A DNA stretch of 51,397 nt from Multifurca ochricompacta (GCA_022496185.1 WTXG01000252.1:1-51397); one strand, 5' to 3'; shown: positions 32,527-43,589, counted from the first letter of the stretch. Notes: generated by a model not told the origin, from the letters alone. Translations and numbers: made by a program.

Positions 32527-34041
32527 TTAACAAAAATCCTTCTTCGCAAATGCCTTTTCCACCAAGATGGCACGTACTTCCTCACTTTCCTTCATCATCT
32601 TTGCCCATATGTCCTGGGCTTTTTCTTCCTTGGTTTGTTTGTCTATGGTAGGTGGGTTATTGTGAATGGGAGCTCCAACAGTCGTGGTGGCTTCTGCAAC
32701 TTGCGCACCCTTCTTCAGACAATCTCGGGACATATGCCCCTGAGCTTTGCAGTGGAAGCACTGCCCTTCTTTCATAAGCGCCAGTCATTCATCTTCTGTG
32801 AGTATGGCCCTTGCTCGTACTCTGTCAGCAGAGGTATCCATTGCATTTGGGTCCCTCTGTGCAGTGTGCATCGGTTTAACTCCGAATGCTGCCTTCCACT
32901 GGTCTCAAGTCTTTCCCTTCTTTGTATCGACCCCAAAGTGTGTTTGGAAGTCTAAATAGTCCTGTTGTTGCCTTCATGCAGCATCAACCCATGCATCCCA
33001 ATCCTGTGGATGATGGAATTGGATAATGTTCTTGATGAGGGGATTTGGTAGACCCTGGGAGAAGAGGTCCAGAGTGGCCTCTTCATCAGTATCATATCCT
33101 GCTCGATTCGCCAGGCTTCTGAACTTTGCTACATAGGTGTCAAGCTCTCCCTTTTCCATTTTCAGCGATTTCAAATCTCTCACTGCTTTCTGCTTTGCTT
33201 GTCCATCTGTGAACGCATCTTTAAATCTTTGGGCAATGGTCTCCCATAGGCCTTCGCTTGTGGTATGATGTCCACTTTCGACTTGCTCATTCAGCCACTC
33301 CAGCTGCTCCATCATCCAATCATCCACCGTGTCGCCTCTGATAAGGGAAAGGAAGAGGTTGGCATGCTGGAAGGGGTTGATGATTTGTGGGACATCATGG
33401 TTGAAGTTTTTGAACATAGTAAACTCCAACATGAATTTCTTGCTCTGGGAGCAATCCCCCGTGAAGGTCTGGGGTAATACTCCTGAGAGCCATCCTGATG
33501 GGGGCGGGATGTTGGGGGCAGTCATGGTAGGAGGAGGCGGAGGGTTGGGAGTGGGGTCAGGAAGTTGTGCAGCAATTGTGGACATGATGGTGGGATGGAT
33601 GGTATCAGTGGATTGTGTAGATATCTGGGGAGTTGCTAATGCAGGGGCTCTGATTGTAGCAAACTCTGGTGCAACCACAGTAGCAACAGCTAATGGTGGT
33701 GCATCGTCACTTTGTTCTTGTTCTACATACTCTTCTTCAGAGTCAGTGATAATGGTGGGGGGGTTTTCCCTCCACGGCCCTAATCCAAATTCCAATGGGG
33801 CAGGTCCTGTAGTGACCCAAGAGTGTTGTCATTCCGAGTATCAGATACAATACCAAACTCTCTTCTCATCGTTGTATTCTACCAGTTGGTATCTTCCGTC
33901 ATGATAGATGTAGTATCCAAACTCAGATTCAAAGTCTTTCCAGATGGCAGAGCCAAGTGTCTGTTGTGAAAGATTATTCTTGTCTCTGCATTCGATGAGC
34001 TCTTCTTTAAACAAGGTCTGACTGCAGCTGGAAGAAGCCAC
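32527..34041 (-). pseudogene. G1 gag
   Basis: The frame opens with GTG (34041), as in A: LSQQTLGSAIWKDFESEFGY, YHDGRYQLVEYNDEKRVW, then two TGA codons (about 33830-33845). It continues through the proline-rich linker (about 33520-33550), FTGDCSQSKKFMLEFTMFKN, FTDGQAKQKAVRDLKSLKM and LFSQGLPNPLIKNIIQFHHP, to the CCHC knuckle CFHCKAQGHMSRDC (about 32725-32766). Further TGA stops lie near 32975 and 32910. It ends at KKDFC next to the five-T frame junction. Confidence 0.87.
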
Positions 34042-34063
34042 AATGGGAGGAGACTCAACTTGA

Positions 34064-34645
34064 TGTTACGTCCGGTGCGGGACATTCCACATGACTTGTG
34101 TGACAGCGTATTGTTCGTGATCAGGTAAGGGACCAATAGGGTCTCTTGGAGTACAGGTGGGATGAGTCAAAGTCAAAGGGGCTGTTCCCTATGACGATGT
34201 TGAACAGAAAGTGCCAAAAGCACTGAGACAGCTGAGTCAGAGATTTCAAAGGGAGTGTCCAGAAGACAAGCACCGATGGATTCAATAAGTCAAGTCTGAA
34301 GCTTACAATGTAGCTATGGCAGACTTATATACGTAATCAGACAGGCGTCTATAGATAAGCTATCTCGGAGTCATGTGGGCCCAAATATATGAAAGCGTAG
34401 GGTGTAAAGCCGGGCTTCTGATAGGGAATTAAGTAAGTGTCTGGTTGTAGAGATAAAGAGATAAGGAAGGCAATCATAAGCAAACAGTATGTACACAAGT
34501 CCAAACAATAGTCATGGGGATGGGAGCAATGCATGTGAGGGATCCCAAGAGGGAGACGTGATGAGAAAATGTAGTGTCGGTGGGCGAGTGGGGTCCCTGT
34601 TGGGGAGGGTAAAGAAAATAGGGCTGCTAGGCCCTGGTCATAACA
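34064..34645 (-). repeat. G1 5' LTR
   Basis: 582 bp, TGTTACGTCCGG...GTCATAACA. On the minus strand AGACTTGACTT (plus 34287-34297) marks the predicted start. The adjacent primer site (plus 34050-34063) pairs with it except at two positions that look like decay of one CG pair. Confidence 0.9.
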
Positions 34646-34662
34646 CTCATGCCTGTTCAACA

Positions 34663-35833
34663 GGTTATGGGCCCTGGGCACACTTAACTGATCTGTTCCC
34701 CTTTTTCTTGATCAGTCCAACTTAACACTTCAAGCTCACCAAGCTTCAAGACCACCTTCCCAATCAGTCTTCTTTGTGAGCTTCGTTTTTACCTTCTCTT
34801 GCCCTTAACTGTCCACAAGGTGGTGCACTTTATGTGCCCACCTTGATCTGTCTGGTTAGTCCCTCAGGGGATTCTTGCAAGAGGTGATGAGGGACCCTAA
34901 GTGGGTGAAATGCCTTAAGCTCCTCATGTGCACTCTAAGTAAATAGTATTCATAGTTGTAGCTGGGTCTTCATCCCTGGATAGTCTTAGTAGGCCACTTG
35001 CCCAGAAGGCTTGGGGCTATAGGTTCAGCCAATGCTTGGCTTGATCCGTAAGCCAGGTTTAGCCACCTGCAGGTAGAGTTTAGGGTCTAGAACAAGGCAT
35101 GGGTAGTCACTCCCATGACGCTTGGGCTCAATACAAGTAGGCTTGAACTACTATAGTAGATACACAGTAGCTAGAGGGTTTTGTCTCTGGGCAGAAGTAC
35201 CCACTGCTTTCATTGGGGTTCTGCCCCAACCAGAGGAAACCTGATAGTCTACTATAGTCATGGCCCCAATCATCTAGGGCTTAATCATGGACTCCACCAC
35301 CAGCACTAGAGGAAGGGCTCTATACCCTTTGTCTCTAGTGGAACTTGTGGTTGGCTCCTCCATGACATGACTCCCCATCTATTTACACAATGTCCCCCTG
35401 ATGTGGGCTTAGGACTTGTTGTAGATGGTGCTAGACAGCTTACTATACTACTTAGAAGTTGCACATCAGAGGCAGGACTTTTTTAAGTTCTGAAGCATAG
35501 TGCCACAGATCAGACGGGCCCTCTTAAATGAGACCTGGACAACTGGTTCTAATTGCTCCTTGGAACCAGGATCAAATTTATAAATCATCTCAAATGTCTT
35601 CCATTGTCTTCCCCCCCACCTTCAAGTTCGACAAACTTGATGGCTCGAATTGGCAGCAATGGTCAGTGTCCTTCACTGCCTTGCTGAGGATAAATGGGAT
35701 GAAGAGGCACATTACTCATGATGCCCCTGAGTTCCTGAATCCACCCAAGCCAGAAGATGGAGAAAAGGATGACGAGTATGCCAGACTGTTACGACCTACC
35801 CAGCATACCCAACAGACAGCAAGATGTGGGGGA
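34663..35833 (+). pseudogene. Copia 2 leader, truncated gag and purine tract
   Basis: GGTTATGGGCCC (34663-34674) is the tRNA-iMet-type primer site. A leader of about 920 bp follows, like that of the complete Copia. Gag starts at ATG 35593 (MSSIVFPPTFKFDKLDGSNW, LLRINGMKRHI) and is open only to about codon 65, after DDEYARLL. Unrelated sequence then leads straight to the purine tract GTGGGGGA (35826-35833) at the 3' LTR. The deletion removes about 85% of the coding region but spares both LTRs, the primer site and the purine tract, which are the parts needed in cis for mobilisation. Confidence 0.82.
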
Positions 35834-36336
35834 TGTTGAACACAGAAGATGTTCGGTGATGCTTCAGGCATCAGGTGATTAGATTAGCTACTTTGTAGAT
35901 TAGATTAGATACCGGAGTTTCAGACTATTTACTATATCATTATTACTTTCTTTCTCACATTCCGCAGTAGCTGACTGATGCACCATGTAACATGTGATTT
36001 CTGTAGTGGCCAATGGCCTTTCTCCCTCTTGTTTGTTGTTTGGACATTGTCCGGCACTTGTGGACTTATTCCCAGTGCACAGACCACCCCTTGGATTGTA
36101 TATAAGGGTGTCTGTTTCGTCTCTTCCACTTCAGAGTTCTTCCAACCTCTGAAGTGTAAGTCCCTTTCCTTACTATCTACTTTACTATTAGACTAATGTT
36201 CTTATATAGAACTTTCTTTGTCTAGGTCAGTAGTATAGTTAATACAGAGTTCTTCCAACCTCTGAAGTAACTTTCTTTGTCTAGCTTAACCCGCTAACTC
36301 TTACAGTCAGTATGCTGCGCACATGCCTGTTTCACA
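35834..36336 (+). repeat. Copia 2 3' LTR
   Basis: 503 bp, TGTTGAACACAGAAG...CTGTTTCACA, with TATA box (GTATATAAGGG near 36100) and hairpin (about 36126-36160). Confidence 0.9.
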
Positions 36337-36665
36337 GGGGACACACAAGCAGTGACAGCAGCTGCACGGGGTCTGCAAGGACATCACCAGCTTAGTCATG
36401 ATGTCCCATGCCGAAGTCCAGAAGACAGATATGGCATGAGGTACAGAAGCAGATCACATGACAGTAAGGTTTGATGCCTCGTGTACAGAAGGACCCTGAA
36501 CCTTAGTTGACATGGGAAGACAGTGGCACTGGTTCTGATGGAAGGTTCCATAGTCACATGTCCAGAACCACAGCGCTTAGATAGACAGATAAGGACCCTG
36601 ATGACTTAGCTAGTCCAGCATGTATATATACCCTAGCTAGTCTCGCTCAGATGGTTCCCCATCTT
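36337..36665. other. Unassigned 329 bp with a TATA-like box
   Basis: No ORF of note. It contains TGTATATATACCC (about 36618-36630) about 36 bp before the start of Gypsy D. It could be the remains of another LTR promoter region, but no second copy is present here to prove it. Confidence 0.35.
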
Positions 36666-37248
36666 TGTCATGAACTGACACCCTAGAAAACCTCCTGACC
36701 CCCCAGAAATCCTCAGACGCTCCCAGAGACCTTGTAAAACCCTCAGAGACGAAGATAACCCTAGATTAAGACCAGAGAAGGGCCGGTCCGGACCAGGGCC
36801 GGACTCCTGCCAAATTGGAGACCTGTGGGAAGAGTACTAACAGAACCCCACAAGGTCTAAACAGCAGTGCACAAACTGCGGACTGCGGACTGCGGACTGC
36901 GGATTCCTAAGCCCAAAAGTGGGGCTATTCTCATTGGTGGATCAGTAGGGAGTTAAAGCGAAGTTAACCTCCCCTAAAGTGGTGCACAGACCAAAGTCCC
37001 GGTTGTAATTACGTATATAAACCCTTTGGGAATAGAATGGACAGCTCCAGACTGTCCACTTGTGATCCGGTTCCTGATTACCTAGGAGATTAGCCCCACC
37101 TTGTGGAAGGCTTCTCATCCCTTGCCCTTGAGCTGTTCGCTTCGTCTCCTTCGCACTTTCACCCTCACTCTCATCCCTTGCCCACTTCCAAATCCCTTTC
37201 CCTTCGCATACAATCCACTGTCCAGGCAGTCGACAGTGAGTTGTAACA
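36666..37248 (+). repeat. Gypsy D 5' LTR with promoter
   Basis: TATATAA at 37014-37020. AGACTGTCCA at 37049-37058, 28 nt downstream, is the predicted transcript start and lies within the palindrome TGGACAG...CTGTCCA (37039-37058). A tandem run of CTGCGGA units lies at about 36877-36903. Confidence 0.92.
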
Positions 37249-37250
37249 TT

Positions 37251-37260
37251 TGGACAGTCT
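37251..37260 (+). promoter_or_regulatory. Self-priming primer-binding site, Gypsy D
   Basis: TGGACAGTCT, two bases after the LTR, is a perfect complement of AGACTGTCCA at 37049-37058. The sequence is unrelated to the primer site of A/C/G1/E. Confidence 0.7.
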
Positions 37261-39278
37261 CTTTCACAAGCAGACAGTGACTGACAAGTGCCCTAGTGTC
37301 TCAGAACAGCTCCCCTTTGACCAACGCTTCGGATCAAGCAGCCTCCCCCCCCTACGAGCTTACCCCCCCCACGAGATCCTCAACTTCGCTGCCTTAGTAG
37401 AGGCAGCTGCCACAGCATCCCCTGCCCCTCCTTCATCGGTCTTGCCTCCTCTGGAACTCCCAGAACTTCATCCTTTCCCTGTGCCCTCCCCCACCCTCCA
37501 ATTGCCCCCTCTTGTCCCTCCAGGCCTCGTAAACGCGTCCAATACCTTTGGCACCCCCCCCCCTTGTTATATTCGTCTTCCAACCCCTGCTCCACCCCCT
37601 CCCACTGCAGCAAACGCCCTCTCTCCCCGCCACCCTGGCCTTGTCCATCGGACACCTCCTCCTTCTCTCGTCAATGCCCCCTTTGCACTGACCATCCAAC
37701 CAATCCTCACCATATCTTATATACTACTCGCTTGACGGTCATCAAGAGTCTTGGGTGCCCGCTCAGTTCTCCAGAGAACCTAGCTTCTTTGACCAATTCC
37801 CCTGCTTTGTGGACGTGCTCGCTGATCTCCCCCATTATCTCCCTGGTGTGGGCATTCCTCTCCGCTTTCCTCACTTTCACAACGTTCCTATTCGTCCTCG
37901 TCTTGATCGATTTCTTCGTTCCCCTCATTACCCCCCCTCCCACTTTGTAAACCTCAATCTTTGTGCCAAAGTAGGTTATTTGGCCCCCAACCCTCGCACT
38001 TTCCAAAGGGGCCTACTGGTCTATTCCTGGAACGCTTCCCTTGCCCGCTTGAATCGCACCCTCTCCCCAGAACTGCAAGACATCTTTAGTGGGGCAAGAA
38101 CATTACTCCAAGGCTTTGATCTCCTGGACGGACGATTTATCAGCCTCTTCGGCACCTAAATTTTACTGATCTAGGTGTTACAATAGAAGACAGATATTTA
38201 CTGTTCGAGACGCACTTAGAACCCACCCAGAGCTCATCCCCTTCACCCAAGCAGTACGTTTACCTACCAACCCTGTCCCCCTTCTCCCCATTCAGCCTGC
38301 AGACGGGTATACCTGCTTTGAAGACATAGATTCGATAGTAACCTCTAAACAGTACGTTGTGCATCTAACTGTAGAGGTCCCTGGTAAATAAAGACTCTCT
38401 TGGTCCGGGAAAATAGTGTCCTTCCCTGCAGAAAGAGAAGAGCGTCTCCAACGCGTCCAAAGACAATTCAACCACCTTTTCCAGCTTCACAGAGAAGCAC
38501 AGCTCGCCCTCCTCTATCCAGAACCACTTATCAGCACCCTCCATGACGACGGACAAGCAGAAGGTTGGTGTGACGTTGATACCATCTATCTCCCCCTTCG
38601 AATTCTCCTCCCCTTTGGACAAGTCCTCTCCCAAACCCAGTACAACCAGTTCCTGTCCGGGCCCTGTCAGGCCATCCCTCGAGACTCCCAGCACCAGCTT
38701 CTCTATTGGCACCTTGCTCAACTCACCCATTCCACAGGAGACCCCCTTGAAACACTCCTAGTCTGTGTCAACGACGATACCTCTGGAAAGAACACATTCC
38801 CCCTCGAACCCCAGAACTCGAAACACTCTTGCTCAGAGGAGAACGCCTCTACTACCTCTCCACCTTTCGTCTAGACCATACCCGAATCAACCTCACCTTT
38901 GACGAGATCCGCCTTCACTCTGCTCCCTCCCCTTCTGGCTGGCGCCTTGTAGAAACAGAAGGGATACAAATTGAATACCTGTGGACTGCTGATTACTGGG
39001 AGACCACCTCACGCAACCACTGCCCCTTCCTTGTTAACCCCCCCATCTTCACAGACCCCCCCTATCTCCCCACCTACACCGAACTTTCCCCAGAACCAGA
39101 AGAGCTCGCCTTCCCTACCCTTTCCCTTGCAGCAGTCACCCAAGAAGAAGAACGCCTCACCCAGACCCAGACAGCCTTAATTGGTAACACTACCACTTGG
39201 TCTGATCTCGAGACCCCCACAGAAACACCTCTGACTTTGAAGAAAGCTCCCCTGTATCCAGACACGCTGCCTCTGTGA
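37261..39278 (+). pseudogene. Gypsy D ORF1, unrecognised protein at the gag position
   Basis: A chain of frames reads as one interrupted protein of more than 600 residues. It starts with a proline/leucine-rich part (37320-37735). The next part holds GHQESWVPAQFSREPSFFDQ, PHYLPGVGIPLRFPHFHN, FVNLNLCAKVGY and LLVYSWNASLARLNRTL (to 38157). Then THPELIPFTQAVRLP (near 38220), FPAEREERLQRVQRQFNHLF and FGQVLSQTQYNQFL (38400-38770). The last part holds GERLYYLSTFRLDHTRINLT, TADYWETTSRNHCPFLVNPP and a Thr/Glu-rich tail (38829-39278). I see no CCHC knuckle, no DSG/DTG protease motif and no capsid-like segment resembling the other Gypsies. Position suggests a Gag equivalent. The function is unknown. Confidence 0.6.
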
Positions 39279-39425
39279 TATTGACCTCTGTACCTGTAAC
39301 TTTCGTCCAGATACTCCCCCTACCCCAGGCATAGTAATTGTGGAGGCCTTCAGCCTTTGATACATACTTACCCTCGCATTACTCGATCTAAGTAGGGAAA
39401 AAGAAATAAAAGACTCCTTTGCATT

Positions 39426-42400
39426 GTGGCTAGTATTACTGACTGGGCTATCAACCTGGCGTCCCAACACAGAAGAAGTCAGTCCAACTCCCCCAAGACA
39501 GAAGAAGAAATCCTAGAAGACGCAGTAGCAACGACACCCCTGCCACACCTGCCCCCCATCACACCTCTAGAAGACAAAGAGCACAAACCCACCCCAGCCC
39601 TAGTGCACCACCGCCAGAAAGACCAACTCCCTCCTGAATACCTCGCATACCGATCTGTCTTTGAAGAGAAAGCCTCTCAACGTTTGCCACAGCACCAGCC
39701 ATGGGACCATGCCATAGAACTCAAACCAGATGCCAAAGTGCGTGACTGCGGCATCTACAAGCTCACCCCTGAAGAACAGAAAGCCCTGGACGTTTTCTTA
39801 AATGACCACCTGGCCAAGGGATATATCAGAGAATCTAAGTCCCCCATTGCTAGTCCCTTCTTCTTTGTAAAAAAGAAGGATGGAAAACTACGTCCTGTCC
39901 AAGATTATCGAGCCTTGAATGAAATCACAGTAAAGAATGCTTACCCCCTACCCTTGATCCCAGAACTCATTGACAAACTTCACCATGCTCGCTACTTCAC
40001 CAAGTTTGATATCCGCTGGGGATATAACAATATCCGTATCAAAGAAGGAGATGAATGGAAAGCCGCCTTTAAGACCAACCGAGGTCTCTTTGAACCCCTT
40101 GTCATGTTCTTTGGACTCTGTAACTCCCCTGCCACATTCCAAGCCTTCATGAATAGAGCCTTCGAAGATCTCCTTGCCACCGACCATGTTGTCATCTATA
40201 TGGACGACATCTTAATATTTACAGACACTATGGACCACCACAGAACACTTACTCACCAAGTCCTCCAGCGCCTCCAACAGTTTGACTTGTATCTAAAGCC
40301 TGAGAAGTGTACCTTTGCTCAGACAACCATTGACTATCTTGGCCTAGTCATCACAGCTGGCCGTGTCCAGATGGACCCTGCTAAATTAGAGGTATTACGA
40401 AATGGCCTCCCCCACGCACCCTAAAACAACTCCAAGCCTTCCTTGGATTCTGCAACTTCTACCGACGTTTTATCAAAGATTTCTCCCTCATTGCCCGCCC
40501 CCTCCATGATCTCACCAAAAAGATACCCCTTTCCTCTGGACTTCTGACCATGACCTTGCCTTTTCCACCCTAAAGAATGCCTTCACCACTGCCCCTGTCC
40601 TCGCCCTCCCTGACCATACTAAAGCTTTCCGTGTCATCACTGATGCCAGTGACTTTGCTATTGGTGCCATCCTTGAACAACCTGATGAACTCAATCGCTA
40701 CCATCCCCTTGCCTTCCTATCCAAGTCCATGCTGGATGCTGAACGCAACTATGACATCCATGACAAAGAACTTCTTGCCATTGTTCGTGCTCTGGACACC
40801 TGGAGACACTACCTTGAGGGTGCAGCCCTTCCCTTTGAGGTGTGGACTGACCACAACAACCTGACTTACTTCCGCTCCAAGCAGAAGCTCTCCCGCCGCC
40901 AAGCACGGTGGGCCCTTGAACTGTCTCGATACAACTTCACCATTGTTCACAAACCTGGCTCTTTCAACAAATCTGATGCTCTGTCCCGGCGTCCAGACCA
41001 TAAAGAGGGGATAGAGCATGACAATGATGAGCGCATACTCCTGGACTCTAAGTTTTTTCGCATTCAGGCCATGAAAACCACAGTCACAACAACTCATGAC
41101 TCCACTCTACACCACAGAATCAAAGACTGCCAAGACCATGACAATGAAGTCACCCAAGCCCTGACCACCATCTTGCACAATGGGCCACGCTCCCTTGCCA
41201 AAGGACTGGAGGACTGGAACCTAGAAAATGGCCTAATCCTACATAAAGGCCAAGTCTACATCCCCAAGTCCCAAGAACTACGAAGAGACATTGTAAAGTT
41301 ACATCATGATTCCATTGCCACAGGACATCCAGGCAGATGGAAGACCTATGAACTAGTATCACGAGAATTTTGGTGGCCAGGAATGTCCTCCTTTGTCAAA
41401 GAATATGTGGACGGATGTGCCACCTGCCAAGAAACCAAAGTTCGACCTCGACTACCCATCCCTTTGCAACCCAATCAAGTTCCAACTCGAGTATGGGGAA
41501 CAATCACCATGGACTTCATACAGACTTACCCCTATCTCAGTCATACGACTCCCTATTTGTGGTGGTGGACCGGTTCAGTAAAGCCACCATCATTGTTCCT
41601 TGCACCAAAGATATCACTGCCCAGAAACCTCCAAACTATTCCTTGAACATGTATGGAGACGCACTGGCCTCCCAGACCAAGTCATCTCTGATCGAGGCCC
41701 CCAGTTTGCATCCAAAGTCATGAAGGAAATGTGGAGCAAGCTAGGAGTACAATCATCCTTGAGCACTGCCTATCACCCCCAGACTGATGGAGAGACTGAA
41801 CGGGTCAACCAAGAACTAGAACAATACCTCCGTGTCTTTTGCAACTTCCAACAAGATGACTGGGCAGAACTGATCCCCTTTATGGAGTTCGCCCACAATG
41901 CTAGAACTCACAGTGCTACTAAAAGATCTCCCTTTGAAATCTGGTATGGCTTCCAACCAGAGTTTATTCCCCCACTCCATTTTGCCACCCCTATCCTGTC
42001 AGTTGAAGAAAGACTCCGCACCCTAGAAACTATCCGTAGTGAAGTAGCTGCTGCCCTCCAGGTGGCTGCAGAACTCATGAAACAGTCGAGACCAGATGGA
42101 CCCCTCCATGCTTTCAAAACAGGGGAGCTGGTTTGGTTGGAAGGGACAAATATACGCACCACTCACCCCAAAGCCAAACTCAGCCCCCGACGTCATGGTC
42201 CTTTTAAAGTCATACATTCTGGCCCTGTAACTGCAAGCTTGAACTCCCTAAGTCATGGCGCATCCACCCAGTCTTTCACAACTCTCTCCTGTCCCATTAC
42301 AAAGAAACCCCAGTCCATGGACCCAACTTCACTCGACCACCACCAGAACTTGTGAATGGGGAAGAAGACCATTATGAGATAGAGACCGTCTTACAGTCTG

Positions 42401-42563
42401 CTCACACCCCTAACAGAAAGGGCATCCGTTACCTTGTCAAATGGAAGGCTACCCTGCCTCAGAGAACTCGTGGGTCCCCTTCACTGAAATGAAGAATGCC
42501 ATGACCCTGCTTCGGGACTTCCATCATCGACACCCCACCCTGCCTAGACCCCCACACCTCTGA
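39426..42563 (+). pseudogene. Gypsy D Pol: RT-RNase H-INT-chromodomain
   Basis: RT frame 39426-40424: [62 protein letters not shown] and the catalytic VVIYMDDILIF (about 40192). The thumb continues in another frame ([16 protein letters not shown]). RNase H carries VITDASDFAIGAIL, NYDIHDKELLAIVRALD and WTDHNNLTY. Integrase carries HHDSIATGHPG...[23 protein letters not shown] and AYHPQTDGETERVNQ. The chromodomain lies about 42360-42480 (HYEIETVL, RYLVKWK). Frame breaks near 40403, 41525, 41622, 42228 and 42445 each fit the loss of one base. No protease motif is seen upstream of RT. The stop is at 42561-42563. Confidence 0.88.
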
Positions 42564-42604
42564 CAAACTTGCTGTGGCACAGCAAGGCCCTAAAGAGGGG
42601 ATAG

Positions 42605-43184
42605 TGTCATGAACTGACACCCTAGAAAACCTCCTGACCCCCAGAAATCCTCAGACGCTCCCAGAGACCTTGTAAAACCCTCAGAGACGAAGATAACCCT
42701 AGATTAAGACCAGAGAAGGGCCGGTCCGGACCAGGGCCGGACTCCTGCCAAATTGGAGACCTGTGGGAAGAGTACTAACAGAACCCCACAATGTCTAAAC
42801 AGCAGTGCACAAACTGCGGACTGCGGACTGCGGACTGCGGATTCTAAGCCCAAAAGTGGGGCTATTCTCATTGGTGGATCAGTAGGGAGTTAAGCGAAGT
42901 TAACCTCCCCTAAAGTGGTGCACAGACCAAAGTCCCGGTTGTAATTACGTATATAAACCCTTTGGGAATAGAATGGACAGCTCCAGACTGTCCACTTGTG
43001 ATCCGGTTCCTGATTACCTAGGAGATTAGCCCCACCTTGTGGAAGGCTTCTCATCCCTTGCCCTTGAGCTGTTCGCTTCGTCTCCCTTGCACTTTCACCC
43101 TCACTCTCATCCTTTGCCCACTTCCAAATCCCTTCCCCTTCGCATACAACCCACTGTCCAGGCAGTCGACAGTGAGTTGTAACA
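42605..43184 (+). repeat. Gypsy D 3' LTR
   Basis: 580 bp, near-identical to 36666-37248, preceded by AAAGAGGGGATAG. Confidence 0.92.
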
Positions 43185-43589
43185 GTAAGTTGTTCTCTCA
43201 TATTCAGTGTAGAGAGGGTGATAAAGCTGGATGGGGACATTTTTGAACAGGATGAATTCTTGGGGCTATACTACAGCCCCTTTTTGATCATAGGAATGCT
43301 TGTAGGTGGCTGGCCTTAAGGGCAACCTATGGAATGCATGGTTGTAAATTAAAATGTGTGGTTATGGAATGCGTGGATTAAATGTGGGATGTGTGGTTAT
43401 GGACTTGGAATGTGTAGTTGTAGATTAGATTAGTTTGTAACACAAGGCGATCCCCGAAGCCAAGTGTGGCAGACCACAATCCGCCACAGTGATCATGTTT
43501 CCTTCCCATGCCACAGGGAAACCAACACAAACCCTTGGTGTGTAGTTCAGGAAAGCTCTTGTCTTGCTCTTAAGTGATATATTTTCCAG
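43185..43589. other. Gap with degenerate tandem motif
   Basis: No long ORF on the plus strand. Positions about 43328-43432 hold imperfect repeats of TATGGAATGCGTGG and AATGTGTGGTTATGG type. About 43440-43490 is the inverted relative of 165-210. The end (TATATTTTCCAG at 43578-43589) looks like a 3' splice site for the gene that follows, so an upstream exon may have been lost. Confidence 0.4.

Larger units (their letters stand above)
5100..34645 (-). mobile_element. Gypsy G1, chromovirus, host of nested C
   Basis: A Ty3/Gypsy element reading on the minus strand. Its 5' LTR is 34064-34645 (582 bp). Its 3' LTR is 5100-5413 plus 26976-27243 (582 bp). The 5-bp duplication CTCAT lies at 5095-5099 and 34646-34650. 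The body (27244-34063) holds gag, pol with chromodomain, and the extra 3' ORF. The two LTRs differ at about 26 positions by eye, mostly transitions. The body has many TGA stops and is not functional. C is inserted in its 3' LTR and a solo Copia LTR in its 3' ORF. Confidence 0.9.
4709..36336 (+). mobile_element. Copia 2: internally deleted element, split by G1
   Basis: The element consists of a 5' LTR (4709-5099 plus 34651-34662), primer site GGTTATGGGCCC (34663), a leader, the first part of gag, a deletion junction near 35800, a purine tract ending at 35833, and a 3' LTR (35834-36336). Everything from mid-gag through RNase H is missing, so it could move only by using proteins from an intact relative. 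Gypsy G1 sits in its 5' LTR with TSD CTCAT. Its own outer flanks (AACTG and GGGGA) do not match, so one flank has probably been rearranged. Confidence 0.75.
36666..43184 (+). mobile_element. Gypsy D, distinct chromodomain element
   Basis: LTRs 36666-37248 (583 bp) and 42605-43184 (580 bp), TGTCATGAACTG...AGTTGTAACA. The few differences are mostly run-length ones. Flanking 5-mers (ATCTT and GTAAG) do not match, so there is no target duplication. The body has a large unrecognised ORF region, then RT-RNase H-integrase-chromodomain. A purine tract (AAAGAGGGGA) precedes the 3' LTR. Its primer site is complementary to its own transcript start. Several one-base losses break Pol. Confidence 0.9.

Noticed and set aside
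36877..36903. CTGCGGA tandem repeats as a CRISPR-like or regulatory array.
   Set aside because: Simple tandem repeat within the D LTR without spacers; the same run occurs in the other LTR.
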